Shown here one piece after another: positions 1 through 6,823 of a stretch of DNA of 18,156 nt (its first letter is position 1; the number at the start of each line of letters is the position of its first letter). The notes below the pieces were generated by a model. The model made no database searches. It had not been told where the DNA came from and saw only the letters and a list, made by a program, of their open reading frames with translations. Both the position numbers and the translations under genes were made by a program. This DNA comes from an uncultured Clostridia bacterium (GTDB lineage: Bacteria; Bacillota; Clostridia; Oscillospirales; Oscillospiraceae): positions 1 through 18,156 of the forward strand of contig CALERM010000205.1 in assembly GCA_937907715.1 (NCBI GenBank). The letters run 5' to 3'.

Positions 1-43
1 CGCCATACGGAGGGTTTCTATATGCAGATTATTTTTTCTTTGC

Positions 44-1675
44 TCAACCTGCCATGCGGTCCTTTCTCGCTTCCAGACTGCGAAGCGAGAAGAGAACGGC
101 AAGCATCAGAGCCGTGGAGACTGCGAGGGTCACATAGACGTTCTGCACGAAGCCCGCGACGATGAAGCCGACAAAGGAAACGCTCGCTACCGTTACAGCG
201 TAGGGGAGCTGCGTCGAGACGTGGGTCAGGTGGTTGCACTGCGCGCCGGCGGACGCCATGATTGTAGTATCCGAGATGGGCGAGCAGTGATCACCGCAGA
301 CCGCACCCGCGCAGCAGGCGGAGATGCCGATGATCAGAAGCGGGCTGTCCGTCGGGAAGACGGCAGTGACGACCGGAATCAGAATGCCGAACGTACCCCA
401 CGAGGTGCCGGAGGCGAAGGCGAGAACGCAGGCGACAAGGAAGATGACTGCCGGCAGGAGGCTGTAAAGGAAGTTTGAGGCGGAGTACATGAGCGCCTGC
501 ACGTATACGCTTGCGCCGAGGGAGTTGATCATCGCCTTGAGGCTGACGGCAAGCGTCAGAATCAGAATCGGGGAAATCATGGCGATAAAGCCCTTGGGGA
601 CGCACTCCATCGCCTGCTGGAAGGTGATCACCTTGCGCGCAACGAGGTAAATGACCGTCAGAACGAGGGCGATGATGCCGCCCCAGGGAAGACCGATGAA
701 GGCATTGGTGTTGCCGAAAGCGCCGATGAAGTCGCCCGCGCAGTCCGTGCCGCCCCAGGCGTCGACACCGAAGAAGCCGCCGACGTAAACCATGCCGATG
801 GTGCAGGTAATAATCAGAACGACGACCGGAAGAATGAGGTCAAGCAGATGTCCCTTGGGGTTAATATCTTCGCCCTCCTCGCTTTCCAGCGCGGAAAGAT
901 CGCCGGAGGCTGCTTCCTTTTCATATTGCTTCATGGGACCGAAGTCAAACTTCATCAGGATGATGGCGATGATGAAGACAAAGGTCATGAGCGAGTACAG
1001 GTTGTAGGGAATGGCGCGGATGAAAAGCTCGATGCCGCTCATGCCGGTGTTGAGACCTTCGGCGGTCGAGGAAACGGCGGCTGCCCAGGAGGAGATCGGC
1101 GCGATCATGCACACGGGCGCCGCAGTAGCGTCGATCAGGTAAGCGAGCTTCGGGCGGGAGATTTTGTGACCGTCCGTAACCGGGCGCATGACGGAGCCGA
1201 CGGTCAGACAGTTGAAATAGTCGTCGATGAAAATCAGAACGCCGAGGATGAACGTTGCAAACTGCGCGCCGACGCGCGTTTTGATATGGGTTTCTGCCCA
1301 GCGGCCGAAGGCGGCCGAGCCGCCCGCGGCGTTCACGAGCGCGACGATGATGCCGAGCAGGACGAGGAACAGAAAAATGCCGGCGTTATCTGCAATCGCG
1401 GCAATCAGACCATCGTTGACGACGGCGTCGAGCGCGGCGACGGGGGTGAAGTTCGTGGTGAACAGCGCGCCGACGACAACGCCGATGAACAGCGAGCTGT
1501 ATGCCTCCTTGCTGACCAACGCCAGAACGATGGCGATGACGGGCGGCAGCAGCGACCATGCCGTCTCGGCAAGGGACTTGCCGTTGGCGCACTGGATTGC
1601 CGCAGCGACAACAAGCACCAGCATCGCCGCAATGACGATGATGCGCACAAGCGTATGCGAGGTGTTCTTCTTCAT
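44..1675 (-). CDS. NhaC-family Na+/H+ antiporter-type transporter, probable lysine transporter (LysW-like)
   Basis: This 543-residue polytopic membrane protein has about a dozen hydrophobic segments. It carries NhaC-superfamily signatures: DDYFN at residues 151-155, SGTSWGTFGI at 422-431, and GDHCSPISDTTIMAS at 461-475. A hydrophilic, acidic cytoplasmic loop lies near residues 245-275. The ATG at 1675 was chosen because an AAGGAG ribosome site lies 8 nt upstream and a hydrophobic helix follows at once; the longer open frame upstream runs through the riboswitch and is not coding. Family members exchange Na+ or H+, but NhaC-like proteins controlled by lysine riboswitches (called LysW in comparative genomics) are predicted lysine transporters. 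The riboswitch just upstream makes lysine the best guess here. The family call is firm; the substrate is inferred. The gene is monocistronic as far as visible and diverges from the DUF3343/desulfurase pair. Confidence 0.95.
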   Translation of the reverse strand: MKKNTSHTLVRIIVIAAMLVLVVAAAIQCANGKSLAETAWSLLPPVIAIVLALVSKEAYSSLFIGVVVGALFTTNFTPVAALDAVVNDGLIAAIADNAGIFLFLVLLGIIVALVNAAGGSAAFGRWAETHIKTRVGAQFATFILGVLIFIDDYFNCLTVGSVMRPVTDGHKISRPKLAYLIDATAAPVCMIAPISSWAAAVSSTAEGLNTGMSGIELFIRAIPYNLYSLMTFVFIIAIILMKFDFGPMKQYEKEAASGDLSALESEEGEDINPKGHLLDLILPVVVLIITCTIGMVYVGGFFGVDAWGGTDCAGDFIGAFGNTNAFIGLPWGGIIALVLTVIYLVARKVITFQQAMECVPKGFIAMISPILILTLAVSLKAMINSLGASVYVQALMYSASNFLYSLLPAVIFLVACVLAFASGTSWGTFGILIPVVTAVFPTDSPLLIIGISACCAGAVCGDHCSPISDTTIMASAGAQCNHLTHVSTQLPYAVTVASVSFVGFIVAGFVQNVYVTLAVSTALMLAVLFSLRSLEARKDRMAG

Positions 1676-1690
1676 GGTTTTATCTCCTTC

Positions 1691-1729
1691 ACAAAACAAA
1701 AATTGCGTCATGACAGCATCATGACGCAA
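1691..1729 (-). terminator. Rho-independent terminator of the lysine riboswitch expression platform
   Basis: On the minus strand a perfect 11-bp stem (arms 1719-1729 and 1703-1713, TTGCGTCATGA with its complement) closes a 5-nt loop. It is followed directly by TTTTTGTTTTG (1702-1692). The U tract ends about 15 nt before the lysW start codon, so formation of the hairpin would end the transcript before the gene. The 9-mer GCTGTCATG occurs both in the downstream stem arm and in the 3' strand of aptamer helix P1 (1751-1759). This suggests that the P1 strand can compete for the same partner sequence in an antiterminator. The hairpin and U tract are seen directly; the switching model follows known lysine riboswitches. 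Confidence 0.85.
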
Positions 1730-1750
1730 CAGAAAATCCTGTAAAGACGA

Positions 1751-1915
1751 CATGACAGCGCTCCGCTTTCGCGACAGTCCGCAGGATATTCTCCTGCGTC
1801 CCAGACCGGCGCCCGCAGGAACGGCATCGCCCATCTTCGGCGCGCAGCCCTTTTGCGTCCCCGGTTCCTGCCGGATTTGCGGACGCGACTCATGCTGTGC
1901 GCAACCTCTATCACA
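1751..1915 (-). promoter_or_regulatory. Lysine riboswitch (L-box) aptamer
   Basis: The minus-strand leader shows the conserved lysine-aptamer blocks in order. GATAGAGGTTGC opens helix P1 (1901-1912). GCCGAAG follows the middle helices (1841-1835). ACTGTC, a CGC-GAAA-GCG hairpin (1773-1764), then GGAGCGCTGTC closes the core and pairs back into P1. The length of about 165 nt fits the family, and the layout matches the known B. subtilis lysC leader. A GCGTCC/GGACGC helix is also visible between the first and second blocks. The aptamer sits between a full-consensus promoter and a terminator hairpin, so high lysine should stop transcription of the transporter. Family identification is by memory of the consensus; an Rfam lysine model scan would be decisive. 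Confidence 0.93.
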
Positions 1916-1925
1916 ACTGTTTCTT

Positions 1926-1953
1926 ATTATACAAAACCGGAGAATCTTGTCAA
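1926..1953 (-). promoter_or_regulatory. Sigma-A-type promoter of the riboswitch-transporter unit
   Basis: The minus strand holds a perfect -35 box TTGACA (1953-1948) and a perfect -10 box TATAAT (1931-1926), separated by 16 nt. Transcription would start near 1919, only a few nucleotides before helix P1 of the lysine riboswitch. A strong promoter held in check by an attenuator is the usual design for riboswitch-controlled genes. Confidence 0.88.
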
Positions 1954-2001
1954 GTCTTAACGGAAACTTCCTGCAAAAATATGCACAATATGCAAAACCG
2001 G
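1928..2001. repeat. 13-bp imperfect direct repeat TAT(A/G)CAAAACCGG
   Basis: The two copies lie at 1928-1940 and 1989-2001 and differ at one base. The first copy overlaps the -10 box and spacer of the minus-strand lysine-unit promoter. The second lies in the AT-rich divergent intergenic region. Together with the riboswitch, this accounts for most of the 394-nt space between the transporter and the DUF3343 gene. I see no convincing plus-strand promoter in that space. The role of the repeat is unknown; it may be a chance or decayed duplication. Confidence 0.35.
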
Positions 2002-2069
2002 TGCGAACGGGCGCGGACCGTGTCAAAAAAATATGCGGGTGCATACGATGGGCTGAGGAGGAGTTCGCG

Positions 2070-2333
2070 ATGTTTGTGTATGATTTCTCGTTCCGCTCTC
2101 TGACGGCTGCGCAGGACGGGCGGAGCGTTTTGCAGAATGCAGGAATTTTTGCGGTTCTGGCGCGCGCGCCGAAGCTGGTTGCCGAGCAGGGCTGCGGATA
2201 TGTATTGGAAATAGACGGCGCAGACGGCGCAGACGCACTTTCGCTTTTTTTGGAGCATGGCGTGCGCTTTCGCCGGGTATTCCGGCAGTTTGACAACGGC
2301 TTTGTAGAGGAGGCGGGGCATGATCTATTTTGA
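2070..2333 (+). CDS. DUF3343 (putative Se/S carrier-like) small protein
   Basis: The gene encodes an 87-residue protein starting at an ATG preceded by GAGGAGGAG. Its pattern fits the DUF3343 / Se_S_carrier family: a beta-strand start (YDFSF), a helix, a segment ending in GIFAVLARAPKLVAEQGCGY with the family's conserved CG pair (Cys42, the only cysteine), and a C-terminal helix-strand. Family members are found beside cysteine desulfurase-like proteins and in selenium-dependent molybdenum hydroxylase loci, and are thought to carry sulfur or selenium on the conserved Cys. Here it overlaps the following class V aminotransferase gene by 14 nt, which supports that partnership. A 9-bp tandem repeat (GACGGCGCA, 2214-2231) encodes a DGADGADA linker. 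Family assignment is from pattern only; biochemical function is inferred. Confidence 0.72.
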   Translation: MFVYDFSFRSLTAAQDGRSVLQNAGIFAVLARAPKLVAEQGCGYVLEIDGADGADALSLFLEHGVRFRRVFRQFDNGFVEEAGHDLF

Positions 2334-3417
2334 CGCGGCAGCGACGACGCTGCAAAAGCCGCCGCAGGTAAAAAAGGCGCTGTTATATGCGATGGAGCAT
2401 TACGCAAGCCCCGGGCGCGGCGGACATAGACCGGCGATGCTTGCCTCCGACGCAGTCTATGCCTGCCGGCAGGAGCTGGCGGCGCTTTTTGAGGCGAAGC
2501 CGGAGAACGTCGTCTTCACCATGAACGCCACGCATGCGCTGAATCTTGCCATCCGGTCGGTGGCGTCCGCGGGCGATGAGGTCGTGATCTCCGGCTTCGA
2601 GCATAACGCGGTGTGGAGACCGCTCAACCAGCTGCGCGCTGAGGTCCGCGTTGCGGGACGGCGGCTGTTTGACCCGGACGATACGATCGGGGGCTTCCGC
2701 GCAGCAATCACGGAGAACACAAAGGCGGTCGTCTGCACACATGTTTCGAACGTGTTCGGCTATGTTCTGCCGGTGGAGGAAATTGCGGCGCTGTGCCGCG
2801 AGCGGGAGGTGCCGCTGATTCTCGATTGCTCGCAGTCAGCGGGGATTCTGCCGGTGTCTTTGAGAAGACTTCATGCGGCATTTTTGTGCATGCCGGGGCA
2901 CAAGTCGCTCTACGGTCCGCAGGGGACGGGGGTTCTGGTCTGCGGGCATGCACTCAAGCCCCTGCTCGCCGGCGGGACGGGGAGCTTATCGGAGCGCGCG
3001 CAGATGCCGGAGTTTACCCCGGACGCAGGCGAGGCGGGCACGCACAATGTACCGGGCATCTGCGCGCTGCACGAGGGGGTGCGGTTCGTCAGAAGCATGG
3101 GGCTTTCGCAGATTGCTGCGCACGAAAAAATGCTCGCACAGCTCTTGACTGCCGATCTGGAAGCAATTCCGGGAGTGCGCGTCTTTCATGGGACGGCGCA
3201 GACCGGCGTGGTGTCGTTTCTGCTCGAACGCGAGGATGTGGAGCAAACCGCTGCCAGACTTTCCCGGCAGGGCTTTGCGCTTCGTGCGGGGCTTCACTGC
3301 GCGCCGCTGGCGCATGAGTCGGCAGGGACGCTGCAATCCGGCACTGTTCGCGCCGGTTTTTCCGTTTTCAACACCGCACGCGAGGTGCGCGAGCTGGCGC
3401 GTGTCCTGTCTTCCTGA
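2320..3417 (+). CDS. Cysteine desulfurase family protein (class V aminotransferase fold, PLP-dependent)
   Basis: This 365-residue protein is of full family length. The PLP-lysine motif GHKSLYGPQGTG puts the Schiff-base lysine at 195. The cofactor aspartate lies in LILDCSQSAG (Asp169), and a His stacks on PLP in the SGFEHNAV motif (His95). The catalytic cysteine is in RAGLHCAPLAH (Cys327), and GTVRAGFSVFNT near the end is typical of the EF2568-like subgroup. The expected reaction is removal of sulfur (or selenium) from cysteine (or selenocysteine) to form a persulfide on Cys327. The start at 2320 has GGAGG 6 nt upstream and overlaps the DUF3343 gene by 14 nt, implying translational coupling. 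No iscU, nifU or thiI-type partner is visible, so a role in house-keeping Fe-S assembly is less likely than delivery to the DUF3343 protein. Confidence 0.9.
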   Translation: MIYFDAAATTLQKPPQVKKALLYAMEHYASPGRGGHRPAMLASDAVYACRQELAALFEAKPENVVFTMNATHALNLAIRSVASAGDEVVISGFEHNAVWRPLNQLRAEVRVAGRRLFDPDDTIGGFRAAITENTKAVVCTHVSNVFGYVLPVEEIAALCREREVPLILDCSQSAGILPVSLRRLHAAFLCMPGHKSLYGPQGTGVLVCGHALKPLLAGGTGSLSERAQMPEFTPDAGEAGTHNVPGICALHEGVRFVRSMGLSQIAAHEKMLAQLLTADLEAIPGVRVFHGTAQTGVVSFLLEREDVEQTAARLSRQGFALRAGLHCAPLAHESAGTLQSGTVRAGFSVFNTAREVRELARVLSS

Positions 3418-3445
3418 GAGAACTTCATTTTTTCCGCTTCGCCAC

Positions 3446-3474
3446 TTGCACTGCGCGCCGATTTGGAGTATAAT
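3446..3474 (+). promoter_or_regulatory. Sigma-A-type promoter of the cdaA operon
   Basis: A -35 box TTGCAC (3446-3451) and a perfect -10 TATAAT (3469-3474) are separated by 17 nt. Transcription would start near 3481, leaving a leader of about 30 nt before cdaA. It is the only near-consensus promoter I can see at the head of the long plus-strand gene run, so it probably drives cdaA, cdaR and genes beyond. Confidence 0.82.
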
Positions 3475-3509
3475 CACAATAATTATAAGTATCAGCAGGA
3501 GTGGCATCT

Positions 3510-4385
3510 ATGACCGCGATACGCACATTTTTTCAGGAATTCTGGAACCGTATCCCCCAGATCGGGGTTAACGATATTATTGATATTTTAATTGTTGCAT
3601 TTCTGTTCTACACCGTCATGCGTCTGATTCATTCGACAAGCGCGGCGCACATAGCCAGAAGCATTCTGCTTCTGCTGATGGTGACGGGACTGACGGAAAT
3701 CTTCAAGCTCTACACGCTCAACTGGATTCTCAGTAATATCCTTGAGATCGGTGTCATTGCGCTCGTCATCATGTTCCAGCCGGAGCTGCGGCGGATGCTC
3801 GAGCGCTTTGGCGGCAGATTTTTCTCAAACCTGATCAGCAGCAGCGGCGCTGTCTCGCCCGAGCAGCAGGCGATTGAAGCGACCGTAGCCGCATGCGATG
3901 TTATGTCGAAGCAAAAGGTCGGTGCGCTTCTGATCTTCGAGCGCAGCATGCCGCTTGACGAGTATTTCAAGACTGGTACAATCATCGACGCCAAGGTCAC
4001 AGACCAGCTGCTGCGAAACCTGTTTTTCAAGAACTCTCCACTGCACGATGGCGCCGTGATTGTCCGCGGAAGCCGCGTGGCAGCGGCAGGCTGTGTGATG
4101 CCGCTGTCTGAAAACACACACCTTCCCGGCGACATCGGCACGCGCCACCGCGCAGGCATCGGCACCAGCGAGGTCTCCGACGCCGTGGTCGTGATCGTCT
4201 CGGAGGAGACGGGCACCATCTCGGTCGCCATCGGCGGTATGCTCAAGCGCCATCTTGCGCCGCAGACGCTCGAAAAGCTTCTGACGAACGAGCTGATTTC
4301 CGAGCCGGAAACCAAGAGCAGTCCGGTGAAGAGCTGGTTTATGAGTCATTTCAAAACGAGGCAGGAACAAAATGAAAAGAAGTAA
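3510..4385 (+). CDS. cdaA: Diadenylate cyclase CdaA
   Basis: CdaA makes the second messenger c-di-AMP from two ATP at the membrane. The 291-residue protein has three predicted N-terminal membrane helices (about residues 21-40, 47-66 and 72-90). A cytosolic DAC domain follows, with the catalytic HDGA motif (179-182) in NSPLHDGAVIV and the RHR motif (222-224) in GTRHRAGIG. The ATG at 3510 is preferred over an in-frame GTG at 3501 because that GTG overlaps the AGGAG ribosome site, which is correctly spaced for 3510. The gene overlaps cdaR by 14 nt, matching the conserved cdaA-cdaR arrangement in Firmicutes, where CdaR modulates CdaA. The short, charged C-terminal tail is unremarkable. All key residues are present, so the enzyme should be active. 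Confidence 0.96.
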   Translation: MTAIRTFFQEFWNRIPQIGVNDIIDILIVAFLFYTVMRLIHSTSAAHIARSILLLLMVTGLTEIFKLYTLNWILSNILEIGVIALVIMFQPELRRMLERFGGRFFSNLISSSGAVSPEQQAIEATVAACDVMSKQKVGALLIFERSMPLDEYFKTGTIIDAKVTDQLLRNLFFKNSPLHDGAVIVRGSRVAAAGCVMPLSENTHLPGDIGTRHRAGIGTSEVSDAVVVIVSEETGTISVAIGGMLKRHLAPQTLEKLLTNELISEPETKSSPVKSWFMSHFKTRQEQNEKK

Positions 4386-5610
4386 ACTCATTACCATGGC
4401 GATTTCCCTGCTGGCGGCAATCTGTCTGTGGGTGTATGTGGTGACGGTGGTGAACCCCGACGGCGACACCATCATCTCCGACATCCCCGTGACGTTTTCC
4501 GGGCAGGAGGTTCTGCGCGAGGATCAGGGGCTCGTCATCAAGGGCGACTACACCGACATGGTGAGCGTGCATTTCTACGGGAAAAATACCGATCTCAAGA
4601 AGCTCGAACAGTATAAGGACGAAATTTCCGCCGTTGTGGACGTGTCCAAGGTCCGCAGCGCGAAGGAATACCAGCTGACCTATCAGCTGACGCTGCCGAA
4701 CGCCGTGCAGGCGTCTGCGGTGCAGGACACGGACCGCAATCCGTCCGTCATCACCATTCAGGTCGAAAAGCTTGCGCGGCGCGAGATTGAGGTGCGCGGC
4801 GACTTTACGGGCGTCGAAGTGGCGGAAGGGTATCTGCTGGAATCGACGAGCTTCGACTACGACACCGTGACGGTAGAAGGTCCCGAGTCCATCGTATCGA
4901 CGATTTCCTGCGCGCAGATCGTCATGAGCCGGACGAACGTGGATAAGAACATTACCGAGAGCGTCGATTATACGCTTGTGGACGCTGACGGCAACGCGGT
5001 CGATACAACGGACCTGACGACGGACGTCGATTCCATCGAGGTCGAGCTTGACGTGGTCAAATACAAGCAGGTGCCGCTCTCTGTAAACTTCATCGACGGC
5101 GGCGGCGCAACCGGCGCGGACGCGGATGTGGATATTGACCCGAAATCCATTACCCTTGCGGGCGACGCGACGGTGCTGGACAGCGTGAACATGATTGTCC
5201 TCGGGAACGTCGATCTCGGTGCGACGGATAACAACGCCGTGTTGTCGTTCGACATCAAGATTCCAAACGACGCGAAGAACGTGTCCGGCGAAGAAACCGC
5301 GACCGTGACCATCAAGATCAAAAATAAGCGGACGAAGGTCATCGGCGCGACAAACATCGCCTTCATCAACGCACCCGACGGCTTTGACGCCAGAAGCATC
5401 ACGCAGCTGGTGCAGACGACCGTGCGCGCATCGAATACCGAGATTGACAGAATTGCGGCAAACAACCTGCGCGTGGTGGCAGACCTTTCGGAGTATACGC
5501 AGGCAGGCACCTATCAGGTTCCCGTGACCATCTACATTGACGGCTACCCCGACGCAGGCGTCATCGGCGACGATTACAAGATCGTCGTGGTGCTCGAAGC
5601 CGTGAAGTAG
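4372..5610 (+). CDS. cdaR: CdaR / YbbR-domain regulator of diadenylate cyclase
   Basis: The 412-residue protein begins with an uncleaved signal-anchor helix (about residues 6-27). It continues as an extracellular beta-rich region made of roughly four YbbR-type repeats (about 30-130, 135-220, 225-320 and 322-412). Each repeat is of the form 'xVxVxGxxxxIxxI...V...D'. CdaR interacts with CdaA through the membrane and tunes c-di-AMP production. The start at 4372 lies inside the end of cdaA. In many Firmicutes glmM comes next and the three proteins form a complex; here yicC follows instead. The codon pattern matches the neighbours. Confidence 0.93.
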   Translation: MKRSKLITMAISLLAAICLWVYVVTVVNPDGDTIISDIPVTFSGQEVLREDQGLVIKGDYTDMVSVHFYGKNTDLKKLEQYKDEISAVVDVSKVRSAKEYQLTYQLTLPNAVQASAVQDTDRNPSVITIQVEKLARREIEVRGDFTGVEVAEGYLLESTSFDYDTVTVEGPESIVSTISCAQIVMSRTNVDKNITESVDYTLVDADGNAVDTTDLTTDVDSIEVELDVVKYKQVPLSVNFIDGGGATGADADVDIDPKSITLAGDATVLDSVNMIVLGNVDLGATDNNAVLSFDIKIPNDAKNVSGEETATVTIKIKNKRTKVIGATNIAFINAPDGFDARSITQLVQTTVRASNTEIDRIAANNLRVVADLSEYTQAGTYQVPVTIYIDGYPDAGVIGDDYKIVVVLEAVK

Positions 5611-5618
5611 GAAAAACT

Positions 5619-5646
5619 TTGACACGCGAACGCCGCTTTTTCGGCG
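5619..5646 (+). other. TTGACA motif and small hairpin in the cdaR-yicC gap
   Basis: The 61-nt gap holds a perfect TTGACA (5619-5624) within TTTGACACGC, then a 5-bp stem CGCCG/CGGCG (5631-5635 and 5642-5646) with a T-rich 6-nt loop. No -10 box sits at 16-18 nt, and no T tract follows the stem. I therefore do not call it a promoter or a terminator. The string TTTGACACGC returns in the terminal hairpin at 18127-18136. Confidence 0.3.
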
Positions 5647-5671
5647 AAAAATACAAACTGGAGATGTTACC

Positions 5672-6550
5672 GTGATAAAAAGCATGACCGGCTATGGAAG
5701 AGCCGTACAGACCTTTGAAAACCGTGAGATTACCGTGGAAATCCGCTCGGTCAACAACCGCTATCTCGACTGCAGCGTCAAGCTGCCGCGTGTTTTCGGT
5801 TTTGCTGAGGACAGCGTGAAGGCAAAGGTCAAAGAGGAAATTTCGCGCGGCAAGGTGGACGTGTTCATCAGCGTCAACGTTACAGCCGGAAGCGATATGA
5901 AAATCTCGCTCAACCGCCCGGTTCTGGAGGGCTATCTTTCGGCAATGAAGACCATTGCGAAGGACTACGAAGTAAAAGACGACATTTCCGTTTCCAGCCT
6001 CACGCGCTTTTCCGACATCTTTGTCGTCGAGAAGCAGGAGGAGGATGAGCAGCAGGCGACGCAGGAGATTCTTTCCGTCGTTTCGCAGGCGCTGTCCAAG
6101 TTCTCCGCCATGCGCACGCTCGAGGGCGCGGTGCTGGAGCAGGATTTGAGAAGCCGCGCCAGGACGGTTCTGGCTCTGGTGGAGAAGGTCGAGGCGAGAA
6201 GCCCCGTAACGCTCTGCGAGTACCGCAGCCGCCTGACGCAGAAGATGCAGGAGGTTCTGCAGAACACCAATATTGACGAAGGGCGCATTTTGCAGGAGGC
6301 TGCCATTTACGCGGACAAGATCGCCGTCGACGAGGAGACGGTCCGGTTGAGAAGCCATCTGTCGCAGCTGGACGCCATGCTCACAGCCGGCGGCGCCATC
6401 GGCAGAAAGCTCGACTTTTTGCTGCAGGAATTTAACCGCGAGGCAAACACCATCGGCTCGAAGGGCAATGATCTGGAGCAGGCGAGAACGGTGGTCGAAA
6501 TCAAGGCGGAGCTGGAAAAAATCCGCGAGCAGACGCAGAACATCGAGTGA
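5672..6550 (+). CDS. yicC: YicC/YloC family endoribonuclease
   Basis: The 292-residue protein begins MIKSMTGYGRA, the family's hallmark N-terminus. The start is therefore the GTG at 5672, supported by GGAG a short distance upstream. The YicC N-terminal domain spans roughly residues 1-155. The C-terminal DUF1732-type domain includes GRKLDFLLQEFNREANTIGSK at about 245-264 and the conserved EETVRLRSH at 221-229. The E. coli homologue is an RNase acting on small RNAs; the B. subtilis homologue is YloC. The gene sits just before remA and gmk, exactly as in B. subtilis. Length is normal. The precise RNA targets cannot be read from sequence. Confidence 0.94.
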   Translation: MIKSMTGYGRAVQTFENREITVEIRSVNNRYLDCSVKLPRVFGFAEDSVKAKVKEEISRGKVDVFISVNVTAGSDMKISLNRPVLEGYLSAMKTIAKDYEVKDDISVSSLTRFSDIFVVEKQEEDEQQATQEILSVVSQALSKFSAMRTLEGAVLEQDLRSRARTVLALVEKVEARSPVTLCEYRSRLTQKMQEVLQNTNIDEGRILQEAAIYADKIAVDEETVRLRSHLSQLDAMLTAGGAIGRKLDFLLQEFNREANTIGSKGNDLEQARTVVEIKAELEKIREQTQNIE

Positions 6551-6562
6551 CGGAGGCGCGGC

Positions 6563-6823
6563 ATGAAGCTTATCAGCATCGGCTTTGGAAGCACGGTCTG
6601 CGCCGAGCGCGTGCTTGCGGTGATTGCGCCGGAGTCTGCCCCAATCAAAAGACTCATTCAGGAGGCGCGCGAGCGCGGCATGCTCATTGACGCCTCGTTC
6701 GGAAGAAAGACAAAGTCGGTTCTGCTGATGGACACCGACCATGTCCTTCTCTCGTCCGTCTCGCCGGAGATTCTATCCGCGCGGATGGAAGAAAAGCCGG
6801 AACCGGAGGAGACGGAAGGATGA
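6563..6823 (+). CDS. remA: RemA family DNA-binding regulator (DUF370)
   Basis: This 86-residue protein has the family core SIGFGSTVCAERVLAVIAP, then ESAPIKRLIQEARERGMLIDA, GRKTKSVLLMDTDHVLLSSV. The core is close to B. subtilis RemA, an oligomeric DNA-binding activator of biofilm-matrix and osmoprotection genes. The last dozen residues form an acidic EKPEPEETEG tail. GGAGG lies 6 nt before the ATG. The gene starts 12 nt after yicC and overlaps gmk by 4 nt (ATGA). The yicC-remA-gmk order is conserved across Firmicutes. Identity as a RemA homologue is firm; whether it controls matrix genes in this organism is not known. Confidence 0.93.
   Translation: MKLISIGFGSTVCAERVLAVIAPESAPIKRLIQEARERGMLIDASFGRKTKSVLLMDTDHVLLSSVSPEILSARMEEKPEPEETEG

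Noticed and set aside
21..164. Short plus-strand open frame after GGAGGG at the left edge.
   Set aside because: It lies antisense to the end of the transporter and gives a Ser/Arg-rich translation with no family resemblance. The GGAGGG is probably chance.
1752..2069. Upstream extension of the DUF3343 frame to 1752.
   Set aside because: It is antisense to the lysine riboswitch, and its composition does not match the family. The ATG at 2070 has GAGGAGGAG and gives the family length.
1676..2407. N-terminal extension of the transporter frame (long minus-strand open frame to 2407).
   Set aside because: It runs through the terminator, riboswitch and promoter, and into the opposite-strand desulfurase. 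The start at 1675 has a strong ribosome site and begins the first membrane helix.
3400..3433. Terminator after the desulfurase gene (T run at 3428-3433).
   Set aside because: The T run is present, but I find no stable stem before it; only 3- to 4-bp pairings.
5619..5652. Promoter for yicC based on TTGACA.
   Set aside because: No acceptable -10 hexamer occurs 15-19 nt downstream.
4351..5685. Long minus-strand open frame opposite cdaR (444 codons).
   Set aside because: It is a shadow of a GC-rich gene in codon-position register, with a His/Arg/Val-rich translation and no recognisable domain. Similar shadows lie opposite yicC, priA, fmt and rlmN-prpC.
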